Source: Rothia mucilaginosa ATCC 25296 (GTDB taxonomy: Bacteria > Actinomycetota > Actinomycetes > Actinomycetales > Micrococcaceae). Taken from it: a DNA stretch of 64,000 bases. The notes beneath the pieces are model-generated. The model had not been told where the DNA came from. It searched no databases and saw nothing but the letters and a program-made list of their open reading frames with translations. Shown here in pieces: positions 8,222 to 16,213 of this stretch; the first letter of the stretch is position 1, and every line of letters starts with the position of its first letter. The stretch lies in assembly GCF_000175615.1 (NCBI RefSeq), contig NZ_ACVO01000015.1, forward strand, positions 372,001 through 436,000. The letters are read 5' to 3'. The position numbers and the translations under genes are program-made.

Positions 8222-9154
8222 ATGACTTCTTCACCTGAACACACGCCCGCTGACACTCACACACCGCGCTACTTGCTCGTCTCCCGCGAAGGGGAAACCC
8301 TGCTCAGCGATGACGGAACCCTGCACTACCTGACCGGTATCGGTACTGCCGAGCCGCTGACCGAAGACGCTATCCTTGCGCGCAGCGTGATTCGCCCCGC
8401 CGCCTACGGTGCTGACGCCCAGAAGAATAGTGAGGCAGAGGTGCACGTGCTCTACTGTGAGGATGAAACCCTCGTGCAGGTCGCCGCCGACCTGAACAAC
8501 CCTCGGGTGCGCGCCTCCACCAGTGGTTTCCGCTACTACCCGGTGCACGAGGACCCGGAAGGCCGCGCCCACTACGCCACCGCCCTGGCACGCCGCGACT
8601 ACCTCATCGACATGCGCTACTCCGCCTACAGTGGCGAGGAGGCGCCCCTCGGCTCCAAGGGAATCCGCCGCACCGCCTCCGGCGAGATGGTGTTCCCCCG
8701 TATCGAACCCGCCGTGATGGCGCTGGTGACCAGCCGCGATGGCGAGCGCGTGCTGCTGGCGAATAACCGCCAGTGGCACCCCAACCGCTTCGCCCTCATC
8801 GCGGGTTTCGTTGACCCCGGCGAGAACCTTGAAGAGGCGATTGCCCGCGAAGTCTACGAAGAGACCGGCCTGCACACGCTCAGCACCGAGTACCGTATGA
8901 GTGACGTGTGGCCTTTCCCGCGCTCGCTCATGATTTGCTACCGGGCGCGTGTGGATGAGAACGAACCCATCATCCATCACGACGGTGAGATTCGTGCCGC
9001 ACGCTGGTTTACCGCCGCTGAGCTGCGTGAGGCGATTGCTATTTCAGAGGAGCGCGGTAACAGCGACGAGGACGACCCCGCCAAGCTGGAGTTGCCCGGC
9101 ACGAACGCTGTTGCCCGCCGCATGATTGATGAGTGGCTCGCAGAAAAGCCCTAG
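8222..9154 (+). CDS. nudC: NudC-like NAD(H) pyrophosphatase, zinc-ribbon cysteines absent
   Basis: A 310-residue NUDIX protein. The NUDIX box GFVDPGENLEEAIAREVYEETGL-type sequence is complete, and SDVWPFPRSLM downstream matches the NudC-specific SQPWPFP motif that recognises the NAD or NAD-cap nicotinamide side. The VFPRIEPAVM strand also fits NudC. Odd: the short zinc ribbon that precedes this strand in most NudC proteins should carry four cysteines, yet the segment RYSAYSGEEAPLGSKGIRR has none. The ATG at 8222 was chosen because a -10 box lies 7 nt upstream and homology begins soon after; the frame stays open far upstream only through the antisense of pgi. Function is NADH/NAD hydrolysis or NAD-RNA decapping by family. 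Confidence 0.8.
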   Translation: MTSSPEHTPADTHTPRYLLVSREGETLLSDDGTLHYLTGIGTAEPLTEDAILARSVIRPAAYGADAQKNSEAEVHVLYCEDETLVQVAADLNNPRVRASTSGFRYYPVHEDPEGRAHYATALARRDYLIDMRYSAYSGEEAPLGSKGIRRTASGEMVFPRIEPAVMALVTSRDGERVLLANNRQWHPNRFALIAGFVDPGENLEEAIAREVYEETGLHTLSTEYRMSDVWPFPRSLMICYRARVDENEPIIHHDGEIRAARWFTAAELREAIAISEERGNSDEDDPAKLELPGTNAVARRMIDEWLAEKP

Positions 9155-9176
9155 TGATACACTGGTAGCTAAGCCC

Positions 9177-9196
9177 AACGGAGGGGGGTCCGTTTT
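9177..9196 (+). terminator. Short terminator-like hairpin after nudC
   Basis: AACGGA and TCCGTT enclose a G6 loop and run into TTTT. The stem is only 6 bp, so efficiency is uncertain. The remaining 170 bp to typA shows no gene; TAGATT at 9340-9345 is a possible -10. Confidence 0.45.
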
Positions 9197-9364
9197 GGCG
9201 TGCCCGGAAACGTTCTCATCGCAGAGCGGGCCCACTGGCATACACTCAAACCGGCAAACACCCCCAGATAACCTATCTAAGGTACTGCCCCGTGACCCCC
9301 CGCGCCTTCTAGAGCGCACCCGCTGGCAAGACTATCCCCTAGATTTAAGCGAGAAACTTAACGC

Positions 9365-11278
9365 ATGTCTGAAAACACCGCTTCGCGCCCCGACCTTCGC
9401 AATGTGGCCATCGTGGCACACGTTGACCACGGCAAGACCACCATCGTCGACGCGATGCTGCAGCAGACCCACGCCTTCTCTGCCCACGCAGATGTTGAAG
9501 ACCGAGTCATGGACTCCGGCGACCTCGAAAAGGAAAAGGGCATCACCATTCTGGCGAAGAACACCACCGTGTTCTACAACGGCCCTTCCGCCAACGGTGA
9601 GACCATCACCATTAACGTTATTGACACCCCCGGCCACGCAGACTTCGGTGGCGAGGTGGAGCGCGGCCTGTCCATGGTTGACGGCGTTGTGCTGCTCGTG
9701 GACGCATCCGAAGGTCCGCTGCCCCAGACCCGCTTCGTGCTGCGTAAGGCACTGGCTGCTAAGCTGCCCGTGATCCTCGTGGTGAACAAGGTTGACCGCC
9801 CCGACTCCCGTATCGACGAGGTTGTTGGCGAGTCCATGGACCTGCTGCTCGGCCTGGCATCTGACCTGGCGGACGAAGTTCCGGACCTGGACCTGGACGC
9901 TGTGCTGAACGTTCCGGTGGTGTACGCATCCGGTAAGGCTGGCGCTGCATCCCTGAACCAGCCCGCAGACGGCCAGCTGCCCGACAACGACGACCTTGAG
10001 CCGCTGTTCAAGACCATCATCGAGCACGTGCCCGCCCCCACCTACGACCCCAACGAGGTTCTGCAGGCACACGTGACCAACCTGGACTCCTCCCCGTTCC
10101 TGGGTCGTCTGGCACTGGTCCGTATCTTCAACGGCACCCTGAAGAAGGGCCAGACCGTTGCGTGGGCACGTCACGACGGTGAAATCAAGAACGTCCGCAT
10201 CTCTGAGCTACTGGCTACCAAGGCTCTTGAGCGTGTTCCCGCAGAGTCCGCTGGCCCCGGCGAGATCGTCGCAGTGGCTGGTATCGAGGACATCACCATT
10301 GGTGAAACCCTCACCGACGCTGAGAACCCCAAGCCCCTGCCGCTGATCAAGGTGGATGATCCTGCGATCTCTATGACCATCGGTATTAACACCTCCCCGC
10401 TGGCTGGCCGTGTCAAGGGCGCAAAGGTCACCGCACGTCAGGTGAAGGACCGCCTGGACCGCGAGCTGATCGGTAACGTGTCCATCAAGGTTCTGCCCAC
10501 CCAGCGTCCGGATGCGTGGGAAGTTCAGGGCCGTGGCGAGCTCGCCCTGGCTATCCTCGTGGAGCAGATGCGCCGCGAAGGCTTCGAGCTGACCGTGGGT
10601 AAGCCCCAGGTGGTTACCAAGACCATCGACGGCAAGGTCTACGAGCCCATGGAGCACATGATCATTGACGTGCCCGAGGAGTACCTGGGTGCTGTCACCC
10701 AGCTGATGGCTGCACGTAAGGGCCGCATGGAGAACATGGCGAACCACGGTACCGGTTGGGTCCGTATGGAGTTCGCTGTTCCCGCACGTGGTCTGATTGG
10801 TTTCCGTACCCAGTTCCTGACTGAGACTCGCGGTGCCGGTATTTCTTCCTCCTACTCGATTGAGCACGAGCCTTGGGCTGGCGAGATTGAGTACCGCACC
10901 AACGGTTCGCTGATTGCTGACCGTGCCGGCGTGGTGACCCCCTACGCAATGATTAACCTGCAGGAGCGCGGCACCTTCTTCGTGGAGCCCACCTCCGAGG
11001 TGTACGAGGGCATGATCGTTGGTATGAACTCCCGTGCAGACGACATGGAAGTTAACATCACCAAGGAAAAGAAGCTGACCAACATGCGTTCTTCGACCGC
11101 GGACAACTTCGAAAACCTGACCCCGCCGAAGAAGCTGACCCTGGAAGAGTGCCTGGAATTCGCTCGCGAAGACGAGTGCGTTGAGGTGACCCCCGAGGCG
11201 ATTCGTATCCGTAAGGTCATCCTGGACTCCAACGAGCGTGTCCGCGAGTTCCGCCGCCGCGCCCGTGCCAACGACTAA
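9365..11278 (+). CDS. typA: Ribosome-associated translational GTPase TypA/BipA
   Basis: A 637-residue translational GTPase of the EF-G/LepA superfamily that binds the ribosome and aids 50S assembly and stress or cold adaptation. G motifs are intact: AHVDHGKT (18-25), the switch I segment ending GITI, DTPGH and NKVDRPD. After the G domain come the beta-barrel domain II, an EF-G III-like domain, the EF-G V-like block (GTGWVRMEF, RGLIGFRTQFLT) and the BipA-specific C-terminal domain (NMRSSTADNF, LEECLEFAREDECVEVTP). Length is close to the E. coli protein. It is transcribed alone and ends in a strong hairpin. Confidence 0.95.
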   Translation: MSENTASRPDLRNVAIVAHVDHGKTTIVDAMLQQTHAFSAHADVEDRVMDSGDLEKEKGITILAKNTTVFYNGPSANGETITINVIDTPGHADFGGEVERGLSMVDGVVLLVDASEGPLPQTRFVLRKALAAKLPVILVVNKVDRPDSRIDEVVGESMDLLLGLASDLADEVPDLDLDAVLNVPVVYASGKAGAASLNQPADGQLPDNDDLEPLFKTIIEHVPAPTYDPNEVLQAHVTNLDSSPFLGRLALVRIFNGTLKKGQTVAWARHDGEIKNVRISELLATKALERVPAESAGPGEIVAVAGIEDITIGETLTDAENPKPLPLIKVDDPAISMTIGINTSPLAGRVKGAKVTARQVKDRLDRELIGNVSIKVLPTQRPDAWEVQGRGELALAILVEQMRREGFELTVGKPQVVTKTIDGKVYEPMEHMIIDVPEEYLGAVTQLMAARKGRMENMANHGTGWVRMEFAVPARGLIGFRTQFLTETRGAGISSSYSIEHEPWAGEIEYRTNGSLIADRAGVVTPYAMINLQERGTFFVEPTSEVYEGMIVGMNSRADDMEVNITKEKKLTNMRSSTADNFENLTPPKKLTLEECLEFAREDECVEVTPEAIRIRKVILDSNERVREFRRRARAND

Positions 11279-11340
11279 TACTGCGCGAACTAATAGCGCG
11301 TTAGCGACTCACCTGCTGTAGCGGGTGCTGTCGTTGCGTA

Positions 11341-11386
11341 AGAACCGCCGCTGCCTTCTGAAGAGGAGGTAGCGGCGGTTCTGTTT
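11341..11386 (+). terminator. Terminator after typA
   Basis: AGAACCGCCGCT (11341-11352) pairs perfectly with AGCGGCGGTTCT (11371-11382), followed by GTTT. The inner loop can add a CCTTC/GAGG stem. Confidence 0.85.
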
Positions 11387-11651
11387 AACCGCCCCGATTC
11401 GTTCGGGAAATATTGTCGGGGCGACGGGGAGAGAAGGGGGAGGTGAATAGGGCGCTTCTGCTTTCTGCCTAAAACTGCTTCCGAAAAGCCTGAACACCCC
11501 GCGCTGTACATGCGAGTGTGTAAGATAAAATAATGCGCCTGCACGGTGGCGGCACCCGTCCGCTACTCAACGTCTGCTGATCAACGATGTAAATTGCTGG
11601 CGCGATTTGACCGTCTAAGAAACCCAACCCTGCGTATGAGAGGGAAAGCCT
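11387..11651 (+). other. Non-coding gap upstream of mshB
   Basis: No gene is seen. An AT-rich TAAGATAAAAT stretch near 11520-11530 could hold a -10 box, which would leave a leader of about 115 nt before the GTG. No recognisable riboswitch or operator was found. Confidence 0.4.
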
Positions 11652-13001
11652 GTGTCTGAAACCGAGAACACTCAGCCTGATTCTGCGACCCCCAGCTACC
11701 CTACGCAGGGTGAGCGTATCACTCCCGGTTCCCGCCGTGACCTGCTGCCGAATAATTACGATGCGAAGAAGGCACGCATCCTGTTTGTGCACGCACACCC
11801 GGACGACGAAACTTCCTCAACCGGCGCAACCATGGCGTACTACGCGCAGAAGGGTTCTGAGGTGTACCTGCTGACCGCGACCCGTGGCGAGCTGGGCGAG
11901 GTCATCCCCGAGGAACTACACCACCTGGAGGTCGGTAAGCCCGGTTGCCGCGATAACGGTGAGGCGCTGGGCGAGTACCGTACCGGTGAGCTTGCCGGTG
12001 CTATTAAAGCACTGGGTGTGAAGAAGCAGTTCTTCCTGGGTCAGGCGCCTGCCGTGGCTGAGGGCACGCTGCCCCTGTACCGTGATTCCGGTATGGCGTG
12101 GGGCCCGGAGGGTAAGCCCGTCGCCAACCCGGTGGCGGCGGCTGATTCGTTGACCGCGCAGCCTCTGGAACCGCAGGCTCAGGCGCTGGTTGCCGCTATC
12201 CGCGCCCTCAACCCGGATGTTCTTGTCACCTACGATTCGGACGGGGGTTACGGCCACCCCGACCACGTGCGCGTGTATGAGATTGTGCACCGTGCCCTGC
12301 AGATCCTTGAAGATGACGAGGACCGCCCGATTCTCACCTGGGGTATTGAGGGCGAGTTCGACGCGGCGGATCAGCGCGTGCAGGCGGCAATCTACGGTGA
12401 TGGCACCGCCAAGCGCAAGGCGATGGAGGCGCACCGCACCCAGATCACGGTCGTAGACGAGAAGACTTTCGAGTACTCGAATAAGGTGCCGCAGAAGATT
12501 TCTGCCGTGGAGACTTTCCGTGTGCTCGACGGCGACCCGACTGCGACCGTGCATCCGAAGCCGCAGGAGGCTGGTCTGGTGGCGGGCGTTCTGACCGGCT
12601 CGATTCTGGGTATTTTTGCCGGTATTGCCGGGTCGATCTACCACGCTTGGGTCGTGTATGCGGGGGATACCGCCCTGCCCCTCGGCTTGCTGGTGGCGTA
12701 CCTGACGGTTTTCTTTACCGCCCTGTGGTGTGCCCTGTCGTTGCGTCGCGGCTACGCGGCGGCGGTCGTGGCTGTTGCAGTGTTCGTGACCGTGTACGTG
12801 CTCGGTTACGGTCGCCCCGATTCGCCGTTTGTTCTGGTGAACCCGGGCCATTCGGCGATTGGCTTCTACGGTGCCCTGTGGTGGTTTGGTGCCCCGGTTG
12901 CGGCGATGCTGGGCATGCTCGTGTACACGCGCGCTCGCGTGAAGGACGCGCAGTATTTCTCGCCGCGTGCGGCGCATCAGCGTGCGCGCGCTAAGAAGTA
13001 G
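11652..13001 (+). CDS. mshB: MshB deacetylase fused to a C-terminal membrane domain (DUF6113-like)
   Basis: A 449-residue protein. Residues about 40-300 are a PIG-L/LmbE-type deacetylase that removes the acetyl group from GlcNAc-inositol in mycothiol synthesis. The zinc site is visible as AHPDDE (48-53) and GHPDH (201-205). Residues about 308-430 hold four hydrophobic helices and then a basic tail, a part absent from typical MshB (about 300 residues). In related Micrococcaceae a separate small membrane gene (DUF6113) commonly follows mshB, so this looks like a gene fusion; that comparison is from memory. The start is GTG at 11652 with GAGAGGGAAA upstream. Downstream fdxA and dapC keep the usual actinobacterial order. 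The fusion would place the enzyme at the inner membrane face. Confidence 0.85.
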   Translation: MSETENTQPDSATPSYPTQGERITPGSRRDLLPNNYDAKKARILFVHAHPDDETSSTGATMAYYAQKGSEVYLLTATRGELGEVIPEELHHLEVGKPGCRDNGEALGEYRTGELAGAIKALGVKKQFFLGQAPAVAEGTLPLYRDSGMAWGPEGKPVANPVAAADSLTAQPLEPQAQALVAAIRALNPDVLVTYDSDGGYGHPDHVRVYEIVHRALQILEDDEDRPILTWGIEGEFDAADQRVQAAIYGDGTAKRKAMEAHRTQITVVDEKTFEYSNKVPQKISAVETFRVLDGDPTATVHPKPQEAGLVAGVLTGSILGIFAGIAGSIYHAWVVYAGDTALPLGLLVAYLTVFFTALWCALSLRRGYAAAVVAVAVFVTVYVLGYGRPDSPFVLVNPGHSAIGFYGALWWFGAPVAAMLGMLVYTRARVKDAQYFSPRAAHQRARAKK

Positions 13002-13032
13002 CCTGAAGGCTATTACTATGTCATATCGTGGG

Positions 13033-13076
13033 GGAGGGGTGTTCCGGTTAGCCGGGACGCCCCTCCTGCTGTTTTG
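13033..13076 (+). terminator. Terminator after mshB
   Basis: GGAGGGGTGTTCCGG pairs with CCGGGACGCCCCTCC (two G-U pairs) and is followed by TGCTGTTTT. Confidence 0.75.
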
Positions 13077-13280
13077 GGCGCGGCACAGTTGCTGTCTTCT
13101 GCACCCGCCGGACAGAGGCCCGGATAGCGGAAAATAGGGAAGAAAATTTATGCGTTATTCGGTGAATTTAGCGGGGTTGAAATAGCGGCGACCTCATCAA
13201 AAAATTCATGTGACGAAGATTTCATTTTTGGCTTAATCTATTTTTAAAAGCCAGCCGACTAGCCGTAATGCAAATAAATA

Positions 13281-13299
13281 CCAGGTCAGCCTAGCCTAA
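13281..13299 (-). promoter_or_regulatory. DtxR/IdeR-type iron box upstream of fdxA
   Basis: Read on the minus strand the 19 bp are TTAGGCTAGGCTGACCTGG. They match the actinobacterial IdeR/DtxR consensus (TTAGGTTAGGCTAACCTAA) at 15 of 19 positions, including the TAGGCT core. The site lies in the AT-rich part of the 498-bp gap between mshB and fdxA, 200 bp before fdxA. No regulator gene is in the window, so the call rests on the match only. Confidence 0.55.
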
Positions 13300-13349
13300 A
13301 AAATACCCCCACAAACCCAATGACCCACTGTCTGATACACCACGAAAAT

Positions 13350-13383
13350 ACTGTTAAACAGTCAGCGCGCGATAGACTATACA
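13350..13383 (+). promoter_or_regulatory. Candidate fdxA promoter with a palindrome over the -35
   Basis: TTAAAC (13354-13359) and TATACA (13378-13383) are 18 nt apart. The -35 is embedded in a perfect palindrome ACTGTT-A-AACAGT (13350-13362), a possible operator. The leader would be about 110 nt. Confidence 0.4.
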
Positions 13384-13392
13384 CAGACTTCC

Positions 13393-13420
13393 CCGCCGGG
13401 TACCACCTACTCGGCGGTTT
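13393..13420 (+). other. Leader hairpin upstream of fdxA
   Basis: CCGCCGGGT and ACTCGGCGG (13393-13401, 13409-13417) form a stem with one G-U pair, followed by TTT. It lies between the predicted promoter and the ferredoxin start, so it could be an attenuator or simply a stabilising 5' structure. Confidence 0.4.
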
Positions 13421-13499
13421 ACTCTGTAGATTTTGCCCTGCAGCAGACGACCCGCAGACCGGCGGGCACGGGGCGAACAGCTTCTAGAAAGGCACACCA

Positions 13500-13820
13500 A
13501 TGACCTACGTAATCGCGCTTCCCTGCGTGGATGTCAAAGACCGCGCATGCGTTGAAGAATGCCCCGTCGACTGCATCTACGAAGGCGAACGCACCCTGTA
13601 CATCCACCCGGATGAGTGCGTGGACTGCGGCGCCTGCGAGCCCGTCTGCCCCGTAGAAGCAATCTACTACGAAGACGACGTCCCCGAAGAGTGGAGCGAA
13701 TACGTCAGCGCCAACGCAGACTTCTTCGACGACCTGGGTTCCCCCGGCGGCGCAGCAAAGCTCGGCCCCACCGGCAAGGACGTGCCCTTCATCGCGGCGC
13801 TGCCCCCTCGTGGCGAGTAA
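13500..13820 (+). CDS. fdxA: 7Fe ferredoxin FdxA
   Basis: A 106-residue electron carrier of the actinobacterial seven-iron type. Cysteines at 9, 17, 21 and 25 (CVDVKDRACVEECPVDC) and at 40, 43, 46 and 50 (CVDCGACEPVCP) give one 3Fe-4S and one 4Fe-4S cluster, with the extra spacing in the first motif diagnostic for the 3Fe site. The rest is acidic. The ATG follows GAAAGGCACACC. It sits between mshB and dapC as in many Actinobacteria. A candidate iron-regulator box and a palindrome lie upstream, consistent with control by iron or stress. Confidence 0.95.
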   Translation: MTYVIALPCVDVKDRACVEECPVDCIYEGERTLYIHPDECVDCGACEPVCPVEAIYYEDDVPEEWSEYVSANADFFDDLGSPGGAAKLGPTGKDVPFIAALPPRGE

Positions 13821-13862
13821 TCCCTGCGGCGAGTAATTACGGTATAACCGCATAGACTGACC

Positions 13863-13943
13863 GCACCCGCTAACGGGTGCCAAGAGCCTCCATCACAGCA
13901 CCCGGTGCCCACGCACCGTCTAGGCGCTGGAATGGAGGCTCTT
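13863..13943 (+). other. Structured fdxA-dapC intergenic DNA
   Basis: GCACCCG/CGGGTGC (13863-13880) forms a small hairpin. AAGAGCCTCCA (13882-13892) pairs perfectly over 11 bp with TGGAGGCTCTT (13933-13943), enclosing about 40 nt that can fold again. No T-run follows, so it is an atypical terminator or a regulatory fold. TAGACT at 13971-13976 is a likely dapC -10. Confidence 0.5.
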
Positions 13944-14015
13944 GCTGTAGGCACGCCAGCGCACGGACGCTAGACTAAAATGACGAAAACTATTCCCAAG
14001 CAACCAGGTGACACA

Positions 14016-15155
14016 ATGACTTACGGCCTGAACCTGCCCGAATACCCCTGGGAGGCGCTCGCCCCCTACCGCGCAACCGCGGCCGCCCACCCGGACGGCC
14101 CGGTGGACCTGTCCATCGGCACCCCGGTTGACCCGACCCCGCAGAACATTCGCGAGGCGCTGGCGGCCGCCTCTGACGCTCCCGGCTACCCGACCACCCA
14201 CGGCACCCCCGCCCTGCGTGAGGCTATTGCCGAGTGGTTTGAGCGCCGACGCGGCGTGAAGGGCCTGAGCCCGGAGGCAATCATGCCCACGGTCGGCTCG
14301 AAAGAGCTTGTGGCGTGGCTGCCATTCCTGCTGGGTCTGGGCACGGGCGATGTGGTCGTGTACCCGCGCGTTGCGTACCCCACCTACGATATGGGTGCCC
14401 GCTTTGCCCGCGCCGAGTCTGTGCCCGCCGATAGCCTGGATGAGCTGGACGCTGATACCCGCAGCCGTGTGAAGCTGATTTGGGTGAACTCCCCGGCGAA
14501 CCCGAATGGTGTGGTGCGTACCGTGGAGCAGCTGCGTGAGATTGTGGCGCAGGCGCGTGAAATCGGTGCCGTGGTGGCGTCCGATGAGTGCTACGCGGAG
14601 CTCGGTTGGGGTGCTTGGGATGAGGCTCGCGGCGGTCAGCCGGTGCCGTCCATCCTGGATCCGCGCGTGTGTGACGGCGACTTCACCGGCCTGTTCGCGG
14701 TGTACTCGCTGTCGAAGCAGTCGAACCTCGCCGGTTACCGTGCCGCGTTCATCGCCGGTGCTCCCGAAATCATGCCGAACCTGATTAATAGCCGCAAGCA
14801 CGCCGGCATGATCGTGCCTGCACCCGTGCAGGCTGCGATGATGGTTGCGTTGGCTGATGAGGCGCACGTGGCGGCGCAGAAGGACCTGTACCGTGCCCGC
14901 CGCGAGGTGCTGGAGGAGGCGATTACCGCCGCCGGTGGCCGCATTGAGGACTCTGAGGCTGGCCTGTACCTGTGGACCACTTTCGGTGAGTCCACCTGGG
15001 ATTCCATTGGTCGCCTGGCGGAGCTGGGTATTATTGCTGGCCCCGGCGTGTTCTACGGCGAGGACGGCGAAGGCTACGTGCGTATTGCCCTGACCGCTTC
15101 TGATGAGGCGGTGGCGAAGGCTGCTGAGCGTCTGAAGGCATCGGCCGCTAAGTAG
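14016..15155 (+). CDS. dapC: Succinyldiaminopimelate aminotransferase DapC
   Basis: A 379-residue fold-type I PLP aminotransferase that makes N-succinyl-LL-diaminopimelate in lysine and peptidoglycan synthesis. Blocks include GTPVDPTP near the N-terminus, PTVGSKELV, YPRVAYPTYDMG, WVNSPANPNG (PLP-contacting Asn), SDECYAELGW, SLSKQSNLAGYR with the Schiff-base Lys, and a C-terminal GYVRIALT containing the substrate Arg. The ATG at 14016 (AGGTG upstream) is preferred to 13980, which would lie only 3 nt after the TAGACT -10. Partners dapD and dapE lie 7 kb away as a divergent pair, so the pathway is dispersed. Confidence 0.92.
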   Translation: MTYGLNLPEYPWEALAPYRATAAAHPDGPVDLSIGTPVDPTPQNIREALAAASDAPGYPTTHGTPALREAIAEWFERRRGVKGLSPEAIMPTVGSKELVAWLPFLLGLGTGDVVVYPRVAYPTYDMGARFARAESVPADSLDELDADTRSRVKLIWVNSPANPNGVVRTVEQLREIVAQAREIGAVVASDECYAELGWGAWDEARGGQPVPSILDPRVCDGDFTGLFAVYSLSKQSNLAGYRAAFIAGAPEIMPNLINSRKHAGMIVPAPVQAAMMVALADEAHVAAQKDLYRARREVLEEAITAAGGRIEDSEAGLYLWTTFGESTWDSIGRLAELGIIAGPGVFYGEDGEGYVRIALTASDEAVAKAAERLKASAAK

Positions 15156-15186
15156 CCCCGACGGGTCTAACTAGCCCGCATAGCAG

Positions 15187-15227
15187 AAAGCCCCCGCACC
15201 CTCCCGAAAGGGGAGTGCTGGGGCTTT
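15187..15227 (+). terminator. Bidirectional terminator between dapC and gluD
   Basis: AAAGCCCC plus GCAC and CTCC pair with GGGGAG, GTGC and GGGGCTTT. The hairpin is flanked by A- and T-rich ends and lies between convergent genes. Confidence 0.85.
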
Positions 15228-15274
15228 GCCGTATCTGCTGATAATCGTTGGCTGAGGAGCCCGAACGAGAAGGG

Positions 15275-16213
15275 TTACTTGCGGTCGCCGGGCAGAACGA
15301 ACATCTGAACGGTCGGCGGGTTCGGGTTATCCAGAGCGTCCGGAATCAGGTTTCGGGTCACCTTTGCGGAGGTGCGCGACGCCAGCCTGTCCGTAATGCC
15401 GGTTGCTACAGCCGTCAGCACGAAGTTCACCGTCACGAAGAGTGCCGCCGCCAGAATCAGGGTCTGCAGCACGTTGCCGTCACCGGAACCGATGCGGCGC
15501 GCCGAAGCGAGCAGCTCGGGGTAGGAGATGATGTAACCGAGGGCGGTGTCCTTCAGAATCACAACGAACTGGCTGAGCATCGAGGGCATCATCGCGGTGA
15601 ACGCCTGCGGAAGCAGGATCCGAATCAGCGTCTGGGTCGGGGTCAGACCAATCGCAAGACCCGCCTCGCCCTGCCCGCGAGGAAGTTGCTTCACGCCCGA
15701 ACGCAGTAGCTCAGCAATCACCGAGCCGTTGTACAGGGTCAGACCAATCACCACGGCGATGAAGGGCAGCTGAGCCGGCGGAAGGCCGCTGTACTTGCCC
15801 AAGAACAGCCAGAAGAAGATCATCATGATCAGCACCGGCACGGCGCGGAAGAACTCTACCACCACGGTGCCGAACCAGCGGATAACGCGGTACTGGGAGA
15901 GTCGAGCAATACCGAAGACCACACCGAACGCAACCGAGGTAACCACCGAAACCGCTGCCGCCGACAGGGTCGAGGCAAGGCCCGGCAGGTAGTAGGAGCT
16001 CCAGGCGCGGGCGGTGAACAGGTCAGTCCACTTTTCTGCCTCCAGCTGCCCCTTCTGACCCATCACGGTCAGCACATACACCGCAAATAGTGCAAAAAGG
16101 ACTACCGCAGCAATGTTGAAGATGCGGATACGACGCTGCGCGATAGGACCCGGCTCGTCGAAAAGCACCGAAGAAGCGGCGCGGGTGTCATTACTGATAA
16201 AAGGGTTTTTCAT
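15275..16213 (-). CDS. gluD: Glutamate-type ABC transporter permease GluD
   Basis: A 312-residue permease of the HisM/GlnP family, one half of the membrane channel of a polar amino acid importer. Five to six hydrophobic helices are present with the EAA loop sequence GQGEAGLAIGLTPTQTLIRILLPQA, which contacts the ATPase. The N-terminal 35 residues are a hydrophilic extension ahead of the first helix, as in corynebacterial GluD. The ATG overlaps the gluC stop by 4 bp (ATGA), giving translational coupling. It is last in the operon gluA-gluB-gluC-gluD. Glutamate specificity is inferred from gene order and similarity. Confidence 0.88.
   Translation of the reverse strand: MKNPFISNDTRAASSVLFDEPGPIAQRRIRIFNIAAVVLFALFAVYVLTVMGQKGQLEAEKWTDLFTARAWSSYYLPGLASTLSAAAVSVVTSVAFGVVFGIARLSQYRVIRWFGTVVVEFFRAVPVLIMMIFFWLFLGKYSGLPPAQLPFIAVVIGLTLYNGSVIAELLRSGVKQLPRGQGEAGLAIGLTPTQTLIRILLPQAFTAMMPSMLSQFVVILKDTALGYIISYPELLASARRIGSGDGNVLQTLILAAALFVTVNFVLTAVATGITDRLASRTSAKVTRNLIPDALDNPNPPTVQMFVLPGDRK

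Noticed and set aside
13980..14015. Upstream ATG as the dapC start
   Set aside because: It lies 3 nt after a TAGACT -10 box, where transcription would not yet have begun; the ATG at 14016 has an AGGTG.
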